From contig CM041083.1 of assembly GCA_023079485.1 (NCBI GenBank), forward strand, positions 141,559,052-141,623,051: a stretch of 64,000 nucleotides of DNA, read 5' to 3'. The translations under genes and the position numbers were made by a program. Below, one piece after another: positions 38,341-51,462 of this stretch. The notes under the pieces are model-generated. The model searched no databases. It was not told where the DNA came from and saw only the letters and a list, made by a program, of their open reading frames with translations. The first letter of the stretch is position 1, and each line of letters opens with the position of its first letter. Source of the stretch: Archilochus colubris (taxonomy: Eukaryota > Chordata > Aves > Apodiformes > Trochilidae).

Positions 38341-40656
38341 AAATCACTGAGCAAGAAATGAAACACATAAAAGTTGAGTTGATCTTCACTTCCTTGATTT
38401 GAAAGAAGGATGTAGTGGTTCTGAAATAAAATAAAAATAATAGCCAGCTTCAATCAGGAAGTGCTGGAAATCTTACAATAAACTTTGATCCTTTTAACTT
38501 AGCTTGCTTTCCTATAAGGCCACGTATGTTCAGCCTTTTCAGGTTAGCTTGACCTTTAAGGTTAATTTGAAGATCATGTGGGATTTTGTTAAACACTCCA
38601 AGCATACAGAGTAAAAGGAAGCAGTGCATGCCATCTTTCTAAGCATGACTTCAGTACAGCTAAACAGATTGTAACAGCACAGGAGACTAGACACCTCTTA
38701 AAAAAACAATGAAGATAAAGGGAATAAATAAAATTACATCCTGACTCCAGGACCGGTTCTGCCCAGAAAGTAAATACCTTCTTGTTGACAGTTCACCACG
38801 TGGAAAAGAAAAAGCATACTATAAGCACAGCAAGTCATTTTTAATCTAAAGTATTGAAGCAAATTATCAACAGGAAAATACTTAATCTCTTATTTTCACT
38901 ATTGCATTATTTTTTTCCTGAGTCCTTTTCTCATCAAGGCTTATATTCTTAAGCAGCCATGAAAGCAGGAAAAAGAACTTTCTCCCATCTCATTGCACAC
39001 CAAGGCATTAATGCCATATATGCTAGTGCCTCTAGTCAAATGAGTTTTTAAAATAGCACTAATGGTAATTTTTTCCCCATTTCAAGAGTTGCAAGCAAAG
39101 TCAGATTTTGTTTTTTAATGATTCATCTTACATGTATTGAAGTAATACAACTGGTTTTGCCTTTTTTTTTTTTTCCTACAATCACATGTGACCCTTGACA
39201 TCACACAACAGCCCTTAGGAAAAGGGCTCTTCCTTATACCAAGACTCAGAGACCACCTAAATCTCAGCAAACAGGGACCAAGAGAAAATCATAAGCAGAG
39301 GCTGGGGACAACAGAGCAGGATCTTAAGGAGTTCAGAATCAGTGGATCTATTGGAAGAGGAGCCTAGAGGTAAGGTCTTCTACTACCCTTAATTCTGTGT
39401 GTGTACCTCTCTCCCTCTAATTGGCAAAATTCTTAAAAGCCCTTTTTTTCCTGAAGGAACTATCATCCAGAGGAACAAAAGTGGTGGCTTATACACCAGT
39501 ATCCCAGAGCTTTCATTATTATGCACCCAGCTGGAGATATTTTTTTCCCCAAAATTGAGTAAATCACCAAAAGTTTTAAAATACTAACTTTTACAACATT
39601 GTAATTTACACCACTATAATTTTATGTTTAAAAAAACTTCAAAGCACTTTTTAATAAAAGAAATGGGGAATAAAAGGCAATTTCAGGGATCTTGAACCTC
39701 AGAAATATGATGATATCATCCATTTTAGGTATTTCTACTTTCCTTCACGACATGCATCTTAACAGGATTGTAATATATACCCCTCAAATAATGCATTTCC
39801 TTGAGTATACTTGAGTATAATAATATTTTTAAATAAATTAAAAACCCAACTAAATTTAACATTTCAGAAAAAAACCAAAACCAAACTCCTCCCAACAACA
39901 ATAAAAACACACACACAAAAAACCAGCTAAAACAAGGAGAGTGAGGTCCCTCAGTTTTATAGGACAGATCAATACAGGCACATAAATGAAGGGAGAAAAC
40001 ACATTTGGTAGTGTTGCTGAATTGGTATCTCTGAACACTGATAATCTCTTTATCAGAAAACATATCCTGAACACACTGCAGCAGCAGACTGGCCTGTAAA
40101 ATTGTGTGGTGATGCTCTGACACCAATTTCTGAGGGAAGCAGCAGTTCATTCTTGATAGATTTACTGCTTCAGAACTTTCTGACAGCTGTGACTGTTTTT
40201 GCTGATGTGCTCACTTTTCACTAACTTGGCTGACCTAAATAAATCATTTAATTTAAGCACATCAGATATTAAATGGTAGCTAGCTGGGAGTAGGGATGCT
40301 ATTCAAGAAGTAAGAAAGTTCTATGAAAACATTAGATGAAAAATTACTAAAATAGCATATTTTTTATTTCCTATAGAAAAGAGGATTTAAAATAAACTCT
40401 AAACATTGCAACCCATCAGTCAGACTCTTCCAGCAACGTGCATTCTATGAACACAGTGTATTTGCAAGAATCAAGCAAAATTTATAGTGTTAAGACTCTT
40501 GAAAAGCATGGTGTTTGGGCACCTATAAAAGGAGTTTGAATGCTCCCATGAACACGGATCCAAACCACACACCTTACCCATGCCTGACTTAGCTGACTGC
40601 AGAGTCTGTTTACATGTAGAAGATCTAAGAGTCATGATAAAGTTAAGCCAACTTAC

Positions 40657-40744
40657 CCCGTGCCACAAAATCCAGCCATGAGCACCATTCGGAGAAGAAA
40701 AAAAAGCTCTTCATTTCTGATACAGAAATTCCTCTCTGATTCAT
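40657..40744 (-). CDS. MCF2L: Candidate alternative first coding exon of MCF2L (short, hydrophobic/Trp-rich)
   Basis: On the minus strand a frame with two possible starts, ATG at 40744 and ATG at 40714 (both with G at -3), ends at a strong donor CGGG|GTAAGT (GT at 40656-40655). From the upstream ATG it has 29 codons plus one G, and from the downstream ATG 19 codons plus one G; both give the phase needed for the MCF2L exon at 13212. The proximal peptide contains SEWCSWLDFVAR preceded by a run of Phe codons. The frame stays open upstream to a TGA near 40810. An acceptor could lie after the pyrimidine run near 40750, so the 5' limit is uncertain. The Phe run comes from a T8 tract and could be meaningless. 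The family is known to use alternative N-termini, but I do not recognise this one; chance is a real alternative. Confidence 0.3.
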
Positions 40745-43700
40745 TGCCAGAGAAGAAAAAAAATGTCCACAAAAGAAAAATGTTTCCAAAGAATAAAAAT
40801 ATTCTGCTCAAAACAAACTACTCTGAGAAGGCAAGAGCTTTCATATTAGTTGAACTTTGTTCCATAAACACAACAGGTGGCACAAAGTGACTTTACAAAT
40901 AGATTTTCCTCCAGTAATGCCACAGTTCTTGTAATAAGCTCCTTAATTACATGTGTTCTCCCCTCATGTCACCACCCTGAATATTTACAGACTGCCAATA
41001 CAGCTAATATATGGTACAGTATATCTAGGTCATATGCTCAAGCCTTAAGCATATTTTCATTCATGACAGGCTTTGAGAAGGCAAAGTAAAACTGTTTTTC
41101 ACTCAGATATTTATAACTGGAACTAGTTGTATTGACTTGTTCACTGATACTTTTAGCATGCTGGTGTCTTGTCACCTCTGCTATGGATTCACATCCAGCT
41201 CCTTTCTCCAACATTCTGAGAGAAAAAGTATCATGGCATCAAATCAGGTTATGGAAGTCTAAAGCATGGAAATTCTGAATCTCAAAGAAATCCCTTTTCA
41301 ACACATTTATCCAGACAGCAAATGAGGATGTGAATGCAGTATTCAGTAAACACAGTCTTACATGCCTGGACCTACCTAATGTGGGGTCTAACTAATAAAG
41401 TTGTAGAGGCAGATTTTTAACACTGAACAGAAATCGCAGTGGTTACACAGAGTTTGGCTATGTTGAAGCCTCCAGGTACTTAAATCTGTCTGCTATATTC
41501 ATGCACTCAGTCTGATGCAAGTTCAGTCTAAGATTTCTTGTATCCATGCATTTTGCTATCCTGTCTGTAAGCCAGCAGCCTCTCCCCATATAAGAATGCC
41601 CAAATATCCAACAGAAATACAACTCCGGAAGATGCACACATCTCCACCCCCACAGCTGACAAAAGAAGATGAAAGTGAACTCTTCCTCTAGACTCCTCTT
41701 CACTGTTCATGGTGGATTACTGACGCTGTGGATTAACCAAATTTCATCTGACTCTTTCACTACAAAAATCTATTAGCATCAGACACCCCCAGTACAGCAC
41801 TGCCTCACTGTACCTTGGTGCAAAAATTCCCTGAATTGAAATAGAAGGATCCTGGGACACGGAGAGCCTCCTCATCCATCCAATCATTACATGCCTAAAA
41901 TATACACATAAAAGCAAACCTCCTCAAAGATTCAGTCATCTTCATCAGAACACCAACCTGAATCCAGCATGAAAAGATGCAGACTACAGGATGCCTCCAA
42001 AGATACTCCTTGTCCATACTAAGCACAGAACAGACTGAAGACGGATGTCTCTGGAGTCTCCACTTGCCAGACTTGTTTTACAGCTCAAGCTGTCCTGCTG
42101 TTTCCATTTGCTTAGAGAAAGTGAGAAGAGGGAGAATCTCAAAGGAGCACCATGCCAGGAAGCCCATCACAGAGGACCTCAGCAAGTCAGCACCCTAGAA
42201 AATCTCCCCTCCTGATGGGAGACAAGTGTCCCCCTAAAAGGCTGCTTGAAGCCATGGCTTTCCAGGGCTGAAATACTCCACAAATGCCACAAATGCTGTC
42301 CAGCCAGCCCACAGTCAGGATGCAGAAGCACATAGAAGGTCAGGGATGGATGCAGAAACTACGATGCTGTCTCACATGAGCCTGGCAGTATCAGCCTGAG
42401 CCCTGCCTGCCAAGGCAGGAGGGGCCACATGGCACCTGGTCCCAAACTCTTACATTCCAAAGAGCAAGTGTCACCAGAGCCAGGGCTCAGCACAGCAAGG
42501 GGATAAAGGTAACACAGCCTTCCCTGGGTAAAAGACAGCCACAGAGAGCAGTGCAGTGGGAATAGGTCGAGGAAGACAAATCCAATCATCCACAATTATT
42601 TCATTTAAAATAAAGTTGGCTTTGTTAAAATGAAAATAAAACAGATATAGGTTTTGTTGAAGCTTGAAGACTCTGGAAACCAGCCCAGCTTCCCCCACTA
42701 AAGTAAATACAGTAATGCAAAAATCAATATATGAGTTAAGACATTGTTCACATAAAGGTTTCTATATTCTACATTAAGGGTTTTAACATGTGGAGGAAAG
42801 GGTGAAAATATCGCATGCAAACTTGCTCTTGGCAGTTTCCAGAGATGCTAATGAAAAGAACAAAGCACTTTGAGACCTGGGACAACAGGACAGAGTGGCT
42901 TCATTTTGTCACAAGGAGGAGAGAGACACATACATCACAGGATTCACAGAATCACAAGCACATTTACTTTGGAAACACATTTGACAAAATTGTAACATTA
43001 GGACAGAAATCTTCCCAGGCTGCAGTACCTCTCCTCTTCCACAATCTAAGCCTTTTATCACCTTCAGTGTAACACTTGCTCTGGAAAGGACACTGAATGG
43101 TAATTGAGATCTGCCACCAGGAAGGTGGAAAACTCTTATCAGTTCTAAGACCATAAAATGGCTTTGATCAAAAAAATTGAATAATTGATACTGGATATAA
43201 AAAGTTAACATTAGAAGCATATACTTGCTTTCCAACTGTCAATATAATATGGGCGACAGGAAGGAAAGGAAACAAAATTTTTGCATACTTGAAGGCTTCA
43301 TACAGAAAAGACTGCAACACAGTCAAAAGGAGTTTTAGAATAACAATAAAGATGGGTGGGAGAAAAGACAGACAGCTTCCTACAGAAACATAGTTTTCTG
43401 ACTCTATACACCTGTATATAGCAAACTGAACCTGTAGGTAAGAGATGATTGCATAGCATTAGAAGATTTATATTAAGGATCTGAGTCTGAAGGAAATTGG
43501 GCTAAAATGAGGAAAACTATTTATGTTAGAATGTGTTCAGTATATTAACTTCATGTTTTTCTCCTCTGCAGTTAAGGCTTCGCCTATGCTTGGAATTACC
43601 TCCAATCCATTTGGCCAGCAGGGACTCACAACTCAGGAGTACATAAATGTTATTTAATAACTGGTGCAAGTGATAATTCTTATGGTGACACTTTGAACTG

Positions 43701-44573
43701 CAGTGTGGTTAACACCAAGAGATAGCTGAATCCTAAAGGAAGGTAATACTGAAATATAAGGAGTCCTTGTTTTGTTCTGTAAGACTGCATCCCATGAGTT
43801 TAAAATACAGCTAATTTTTTCCTGACTTTACTGTAATTACCAGCCATTAACATCCAACATTTTCCTAGTCAAATCTGAATGGAATTAATAGTTAAATCTT
43901 GAGAATTTATTAGTTATCACTCCTAAAGGTACCAGACCTTGGCCTCATGAATGCTCAGAACTTGTAAGTCAAAAAAGGTGAAATACTTACATTTCAGAAG
44001 TTACAAAAAAAAAACCAACAAAAAAACCCCACAAAAAAGGTTATTAAAAAAACCTTAAAATTTCATTCCAAATGAAACAGATGACAAAAACCCAGTGAGC
44101 ACAGTACAAAAGCAGGTGTGAGCAAAAGAAACCACCATAGAGGCAGTTTTGTCTTCCTACTTTTTCCTGAAGTATCAATATTAAAGAAAGGAATATTGAA
44201 AGGCCTTGAAAACTCTGTATTTGCCTACAAAGGTAGCTTAGCTTATGTTGGTTTCAATTCCATATCCTCCAAATAAATTTTAAAAGAAAGAAAAAAAAAG
44301 TCTTCTTTTAATCCATAATAGGTCAGTCCACACGTGAAACCAAGAAAGGATTAATTAATTATTGAAAGATGTGGTTCAGCTTATCTCAGCCAGTGAGGAT
44401 TAAATATTTCAGGCAAAACCCTCAATAAAATGTAGTTTTACTAAGTACAAAGATTACATAAATATCAGTCAGAGTAACTTACTATTACACCACATACTGT
44501 ATGAAACAGACTGCAATGGAACATATGGCAGCAAGTTCTAAATTTAGTATACTACACTTAAACATCATAGAAT

Positions 44574-44607
44574 CATAGAATCATAGAATCATCAGAGACT
44601 TTTTAAT
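44574..44607 (-). mobile_element. Minimal CR1 3' tail
   Basis: Three tandem ATCATAGA units followed by ATCATCAGAG. This looks like an extremely short CR1 insertion (little more than the tail), although a simple microsatellite is possible. Confidence 0.55.
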
Positions 44608-44905
44608 TTATTTGAGTGGAGGTTTTGAGGGTTTTTTTTTTCATGTAATTAATTATATTTTTAGGAGTGGAGCATTCAGTGAAGTTCTTTTGAGTATCAA
44701 AGTAGGGCTGATGTAAAAACACTCAAATCTGTGTTTGTTAGATACTATCATACACCTGGATCTGCAAGGAAAAAACATACAACATTTTTCTCCAGGAAGA
44801 ACTCATGACAGAGAGTAATCACTATCCATGAGTACTATCTAATACAGATAAGGACATTTTTTAACAGTTGCTGGATACCTACATCATTATGTACTAAGTC
44901 CCAGA

Positions 44906-44989
44906 ATTAGGAGAAAAATACTAACTCCTGCAAGAACCATCAGAGCTATTAGGAGAAAAATACTAACTCCTGCAAGAACCATCAGAGCT
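44906..44989 (+). repeat. Perfect 42-bp tandem duplication
   Basis: A 42-bp unit (44906..44947, starting ATTAGGAGAAAAATACTAAC and ending CCATCAGAGCT) is repeated without a mismatch at 44948..44989. The identity implies a recent event. Confidence 0.97.
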
Positions 44990-45072
44990 GCATCACCTCA
45001 CACACTGCTCAAGTGGAAACACTCTGTGTAGATGTAAGTCACACTAAAGGATCACCTATACATTAATCTCAC

Positions 45073-45193
45073 CAGAGCATATTTGGCGTGGGTTATTCCG
45101 TGAGTGCCGTCTCCCATGCAGGATTTGGATGAATCTTGGTAGGATCCTAAAATGACTTTCATGTCCTTCCCTGAAAAAGCGGCGTTGAGACAT
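45073..45193 (-). CDS. MCF2L: Candidate alternative first coding exon of MCF2L (40-residue N-terminus)
   Basis: On the minus strand an ATG at 45193-45191 opens a frame of 40 codons plus one G, ending at a good donor (CTCTG|GTGAGA; GT at 45072-45071). The trailing G joins the AT at 13212 to make the Asp codon that precedes E-I-M-H-Q-D, exactly the phase MCF2L needs. The peptide starts MSQRRFFREGHE and ends RRHSRNNPRQICS; it is basic and arginine-rich. Several CpGs (CGCCGC, GACGG, CACGG, CACGCC) sit in AT-rich, CpG-poor surroundings, as expected if CGN arginine codons are under selection. An in-frame TAA lies 15 codons upstream. The ATG context is weak (T at -3). Alternatively, acceptor AG at 45172-45171 (CTTTTTCAG) could make 45073..45170 an internal 98-nt exon in the same frame. 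A second frame of the shorter segment is also open but would not join MCF2L in frame. I do not recognise the peptide from a named isoform, so assignment is inference. Confidence 0.48.
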
Positions 45194-45360
45194 GGATGTG
45201 TAGCCCTCTATCTTCACCAAGTTATTCACCAAATGAAATTAAAAAAAAATCAGCTCTTCAAAAATTGCACTCTTCTGTCACACTGAAAAATACTCCGATT
45301 TTGTTTTTAAATGTCAATGGAACATAAAATCTCTTTCTCAAATTCAAATGCTACCATAAT

Positions 45361-45391
45361 AAAACAAAACAACAACAACAACAAAAAAAAA
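45361..45391 (+). repeat. (CAA)n / A-rich simple repeat
   Basis: AAAACAAAACAACAACAACA followed by ACA and an A run. Confidence 0.9.
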
Positions 45392-46921
45392 GATTAAAAA
45401 AGGACATAGAGTTAAAGAGATGGAAATGGCTGCAGTTCACTTATTTGTATTTTATGTGCTTTTTCTCAGAAACCAATACCTGTTTTTACTACAAAGAAAA
45501 ATCGGTTGTACTCAATGGACCAAAAATGCCAAGATAGTTTCTGCATGAAACTGAGAGGTTTCTAGCATGCTCTATTCAGCAGACAGGACACCTTGCCAGA
45601 GCTTTCAGTCTGCTAGTATTTACTGGTATGAATAAAGGAGGCACAGCTTCACATGTGAGCAGGTCAGACTAGCAGATGAAAGTTTAAAAAAAAAAACAGC
45701 AAAAAGTGACAGTTTTTCAGAGTTTCACCCAAAAGAACTCTAGCCAAACTAACAGCCCTGTGTTGTTTCCACTAAAGAAAAAGCCCCCACAAAACATCCA
45801 GTTTGTTAGCTCACTCCAAACAGGGCGATCCAAAGCTGCTGCTCAACCCAAGCAGCTGGTACTATGGCCTTTGCCTTCCCATCCTTTTCCTTGACCTGAG
45901 AGATGTTCAGCTGCTGCAAAGACATCCGAGATTTCTTCTGAAGAAGAGCAAATTGGAGGTGTTTCTTCTAAATTCACAGTCTTGATTGAAATTTCACAAC
46001 TCAGCACTCTGAGGGCAGAAATCTCACGCTGACACTTGCTGCACTTCCACCTTCTGTGTCTGAAGCACCCTGTATTCCTCAGGGGCCAGTGCTACTGTCA
46101 TGCCAGCAAATTAAAAGAAAGCACCATTGTCAATACGATGCTGTCAACTAGAAAGTCCTTTTAGGTTTATTTCCCTGAGTCAGAGCCTCACCATCAATCC
46201 ACCTCCTCTTCCTCCACACTGAATTTGCACAGAAGCAAGGACCATGTCCCTCAAAGGCAAAGCCCGTTCCCAGAATATGTGAGCAGGGAGGTTTCACAAG
46301 GAAAACCCGAATCTTCCTGGGAGTTAACAAACAATAGGAAGGAAGGGAGGGGAAATGAATCCCAGGCTTTCTTAAAACATATCAGGAAACCCTGCGCTGT
46401 CTGTTCCCCCTGTCTCTTTCAGGGCAGGAGAGAGGAAATTGATAATGCTGCTTTACTTGGCAGCCAACATTTTCCTCTCAGTTCTGTTTAACTATGTCCT
46501 GGATGGCCACAGATCCACCACAACCCCAGTATATACCATTACACACATCAAACTGAAGAAGTGTTTTGAAATGTGGTGTAGCAACTATCATTACTCTGAA
46601 CACTAATTAAAACAGGTCACCTTTAGTTAAGTCACACTGAAGTAAATATTAACCAACCTATTACAAAATACTAGCTTGAATAAACCTTGCTAACAAAGGA
46701 GAATCATTACAGTTTCAGGTATAAAATGTTTGACTTTCAACGTGAAATCAAAGGCAAATGTGACATTATTGCAATGTGAAGATAAAGAAATTATCGAATT
46801 AAACAAATTTTATGTAAATAGCACTTGTTTTCCAAATTCATTATGCTAAGCAGATGGACCACTGCGTATGTAAGGCAGCCATGCTATTCATCCTGGATCA
46901 AAGGCCTACCAAAGTTTATTT

Positions 46922-47081
46922 GAGGAAGAGAGGAAGAGAGGAAGGAAGGAAGGGAAGAAGAAAGGGAAGGAGGAAGGGAAGGAGAGAGGGAAGGAGGAAG
47001 GGAGGGAGAGAAAGAGAGAGGGAGGGAGGAAGGGAAAGAGGAAGGGAGGGAGGGAGGAAGGGAGGGAGGGAGGGAGGAGAG
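46922..47081 (+). repeat. 160-nt uninterrupted homopurine tract (GGGA/GGAA)
   Basis: Every base is A or G, built from GGAA, GGGA and GAGA units. The 3' end at 47060..47074 is four GGG runs with single-A loops, a canonical G-quadruplex pattern on the + strand. The complementary strand is all pyrimidine, so triplex (H-DNA) formation is also possible. The Lys/Arg/Glu/Gly-rich and Ser/Leu/Pro-rich frames across it are artefacts of the repeat. Confidence 0.97.
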
Positions 47082-50000
47082 TAGTGGCACACAGTGGAAA
47101 TCTCATGGATGATTTATGCAGAGGATTATTACTATGAGGCAAAAGAACCTTGCTTTCTTCGTATAGAAGCATGCAGAAGACTGATGACTTGAGTTGTAAA
47201 GTTGTTAAGTACACACAATCCTACTGAACGCTATCCATTAGCTACATCCCCCTCCACAAAACAAGCTTTTAATCTTCTTTCAAGCACTCAAATTTGTGCC
47301 TAAAAGCAAAGAAATTAATCACAACAATGGCTATGGTGGTGTGCAATCAGAAGGAAACAGATGGTCTAATGCAGTGTTTTCCAAACAGCAGCAGCCTCTA
47401 TCTACAGGAAAATAATCTGAATATTTTCCTTAGCCTCAGGCATTACTATAAGAAGGGTTTCTATTAGAAGGATTTCTTCTCTGCTCTGTAAAGTGTCAGC
47501 AGACTTCACAGAGGTCTAAAGACAGTAACATTCTCCGCGTGTTTGTTGGAAAAAACCCAACTTGACTGCATCGATCTCTTATTCCACTTCACATCAACAG
47601 TAACATTCAATGAGCAATACCTCCACAATTATCTTTAAATTACTACAAACAGCCTGATGGAACCAACAAAATCGTGGAAATGAAACAGGGCTTATTTTTC
47701 TCATGCTTCATTTCCAGTACTCTTTCTGACTACAGGCTTAGTGTTGTACATGGACAAAAAAAAGCAGCCACACAGACTTGTATCTGTATTATCTCTTTGA
47801 TTCTTCTTTTGAGTCTGGGAAACCTCACAGTATTTTAGTACAATAACTTCAGATTTTCTTGAGAATTCTTAAATTACGTTGCTGTCACTCTCATCTCTAC
47901 TGGGTCCTCTCATTGTTCCTTTCATCTTTCTGTTTGTATGGTACCCTTATCTTTACAGGATATCTCAAACACCCTCCTGTGATTTTTCCTCCAAACCCTA
48001 GGAATTATTTACAGGTCCTTCCTTATGCCCTCACATTCAATGGGGCACTGAAACGTTCACATTATAGGACCATGTATCCCTCTTCAGTGTACAGTACAGG
48101 AGGCTCTGGTAGCAGAAGCAACATTGCTCTAGTTTTTCTCCTGTGTTTCTTCCACTCCTCAAAACAAGTTTATCTTCTTATCTTCTGATATGCCACTGCC
48201 ACTGGTGTTGCCATTTTTCTTTAACTGTAGATCTCATTTTGGGGGAAAAAGACTGCATCTCATGGACAAGAAATCAGGGCACCTCCCTTGCCTGGAACTT
48301 CAAGATTCCACCATGCACACACCACACAGGAGCCCACCCGTGAGATCTGTGTCTACTGCATCTCCTGTTTTTTCCACAACAGTCCCTGCAGGGAGGAGCT
48401 TCTGCAGAGAAGCTTCATTACCAGAAGTGTCATCACAACCCTGATAAAAACCCAAAGGACCCAAAGAGAGAACTCACATGAAGAATACAAAAGACTCTGA
48501 AAATCATATGAGAAGTTGCATCTAACACACACATATATGCAGGAGGAACGTATTGAGAGGAATTCTTGAGAGTTACTAAAAAAACAAATCTAAAGGGACA
48601 TACAAGCTAAATGTCAGTCTTTTCAAAAAGGTGCAAGTGCCATGTGAATCTTTCAACATCAGTGCATTCACAGTAGCAGTAGAAATGAAATGAAGGGAAA
48701 GAAAAGTGAAATGTTGTTTATATTTCTCTGCTTCAAGCATGCTTCATGGATTATCTCTGCATGCATATTTATTTTGTTGAGAACAGTAATACAAACAGAA
48801 AGCTAAATTAAACTCTTCATTATTGAACAAAATTTTGCACATGTTCAAAATATAACACACAGGCTTCTTCTAACCTAACACATAATCTGTTTTATAGTTG
48901 AACAGTCATATATTTTAACAAGGAAGCACTTATTGCTGCTATATTAGTCAGTCCTGAGCTTTCTTGTAACCATACATGAATGCTGAATTGTTGCAAATAT
49001 TTTGCTTGTGTTGATTTTTTTAAACTGAAAAGAAGAAGTTGACAGAAATTAATCCACACCAGAGGCCAGTCACTAGGCTAAAACAAGAAAGAGTCAGCTA
49101 GAGGATGATTTTAAATGAAAAAGAAAGGGTAGCTGAAACATTAGAAACACAGAACTTGCTATTTTTACACAACAAATTCCACATGACTCTTGTAGAAGGA
49201 AAATATTGAGGGAAAACCCCTCTGAAAACCTGAGAAATAAATCATTATTCCACGGTGCCAGACTGAAATATAAGAAAGAAATGAATCTTCCTTTTTCAGT
49301 GTAGATGAAATCAATATAAAGTTCAGGTACATCTGTTGCCTACATTATTTTTATACTTGTTAGAATGGGATAGGTGTGCTTATATTTCATTTTTAGGCTA
49401 CTCTATCAGAAAATTCCCTCAAAAAATTTAGAAAGGGCTCACAGTGTAATCTAGAGAATCTGTGAACTGAAATTACATTTAATAAAACACCATGACATAT
49501 AAGGAGAAGTTGGAGTGGGGGAAAATCTCAGAAATAGAGATGGAGATACATCCTGACAACCCTAAAAACTGTTACGAACAGACTCAACATCTCCCAAAAA
49601 CATAGACAGTGATAAACTTTCTCTGTATTTTGACGGTGATTTATTGAAGATTAGGAGTTAAAAGAATTATTTGGCTTCATGACAAACCTCCAGAGAAACC
49701 CTGAATTAGGTTACAAGAGCATATTAGGTTAGTTGCCCAAGCTTAATCCTAACTGGATATATCTGCTCAGTGACTAACCACGATTCTAATAAGCATCAGA
49801 TGAATATAAGTAGATGAGGATGGAGATAAATGGACAGCTTGCATTCTATTTATACTTGCACATTATGCTGCAGAACCACAGCTGCCAGTCTTCCTTTAAA
49901 GCAATCTCTCTACATAAAACACCCAACAAACTATTACCATATAAAATAAATCCTAAAACACAGAGCATTTTATAATTTAAATTTATAATAAGAAAGAAAA

Positions 50001-51161
50001 AAACCCCAAACTTTGCAAGATAAAAAATTGGAGTTTCAATATTCTGGAAATGTTAATATTTAATCATAAAGATAACAAAAAGCTTTGAAAGCCTAACATC
50101 TCCACATCTAATTTAAGTAATCTTATATTACATGTCTGAATTTCCTGGGGCTTAGCAATACATTTGACCTGTCTCCAAAAGAACAAGTTTCTCTACCATC
50201 AACAATAGAAAATACTCAGAAAATCACAGTGAATAAGACAAATAACTAGAAGAGAGTAACTCATTATTACCAGACAAGCAAACTGAGATTTAACATTTAA
50301 GACAGCACTTCTAGTTTGTCCTTTTACATAAACCCTTTCAACTTTCAGAGGCAACTAGCAATCAGCTTCAGAACTTCAGAGACATTCTGAGAAGGAGCAT
50401 GGAAACTGCACTCACAGTGGTGAAAACCAGGTGGGCAAAGCATAGCAAAATCCTGACTGGTGCCAATGCAAAGCCGTAGGTAAAGGCAACCATGATATTT
50501 GAGCTCATTAAGCAACTGCCATCAGCATCTCACTCATTTACTTAAATTCTATCTGGTAAAAATGCCCTGGCAGCCATCAATTATAGATTGGGATGGAGCA
50601 GATTTTTCAGAGGTATGAAGCCCAATTTTTGGTCAGAAGTGCAGGCACGTGAACAGGAATCTGCTCAGATTAACAACCTCCTTCAGTCCTATGCTTGATG
50701 CAGGGCCCATACTTTCACCCAACCACACCATCTCAGCTCTGTGCTCTGTACTCAAAACGCAGCTGCTGGGAGCACAATGCAAGGGAAGGAGATGACCACA
50801 GCAGGTGGTGGGTCTGTAAAGAAGGAATTTTTGCAGCTAGAGAAGGAGAAAGAAACTGATGGGAGAGCTTTGATGTCACTGCACAGCTGTGCTTGTGCAC
50901 CACGGGAGTCACAGCAGCAAAGGGAAGCTGCTGACATAAACCCAGTACAACAACTGGTAGCAAAAAGAAGTGGCTTTAAATGTTTTATCAAGTGCAGCTT
51001 TATTGACAACATCCTGCAGAGATAGTAAAGTTTCAAGCATATTGGCCACTCCCAGCACATAAAACCTGGGACATGGTGGTCATTCCCTCCACATGCCAGC
51101 TACATCTATATAAATAATAATCAAAATAAGGGGTGAGACCAAGTACTTGTCTATATACTAT

Positions 51162-51186
51162 TATAAAGACATATAATGTCTTTATA
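51162..51186. repeat. Perfect hairpin, 11-bp arms
   Basis: TATAAAGACAT and ATGTCTTTATA with a 3-nt loop. Confidence 0.85.
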
Positions 51187-51229
51187 CATTATGCTACTGG
51201 AATCTGTGTTCAAAAATAATCTGCAGCTA

Positions 51230-51280
51230 ATATATGTTTATATATATGTATATTCATATCTATATATATAAAATGTGAAC
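51230..51280 (+). repeat. TA-rich low-complexity block
   Basis: Imperfect (TA) repeat with interspersed G and C. Confidence 0.85.
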
Positions 51281-51434
51281 ATTAAAAAAAATAAAAATAC
51301 ATACAGTCAACAATATTGACTAACTGGCCAACAAACAGCTCTGTACAGAATCCGCTGGGGAAGAGAAAGCCCACATTTGATGCTGCAAGAACTTTTGCTG
51401 TAATGCTTATTAAGCATTTAAGCATAATTTAATG

Positions 51435-51462
51435 TAATTAAAGTATGAGAATACTTTAATTA
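51435..51462. repeat. Perfect hairpin, 12-bp arms and GAGA loop
   Basis: TAATTAAAGTAT and ATACTTTAATTA around GAGA. A third related ATACTTTAA copy follows at 51469. Confidence 0.85.

Larger units (their letters stand above)
36511..44573. other. Unannotated intronic DNA
   Basis: Apart from the CR1 at 37631, the T-rich tract at 38251 and the exon candidate at 40657, nothing is recognised. 41950..42560 is somewhat richer in G+C, without convincing ORFs or repeats. Confidence 0.5.

Noticed and set aside
46854..47214. Arg/Lys/Glu/Gly-rich and Ser/Pro/Leu-rich frames
   Set aside because: Translation of the homopurine repeat and its complement.
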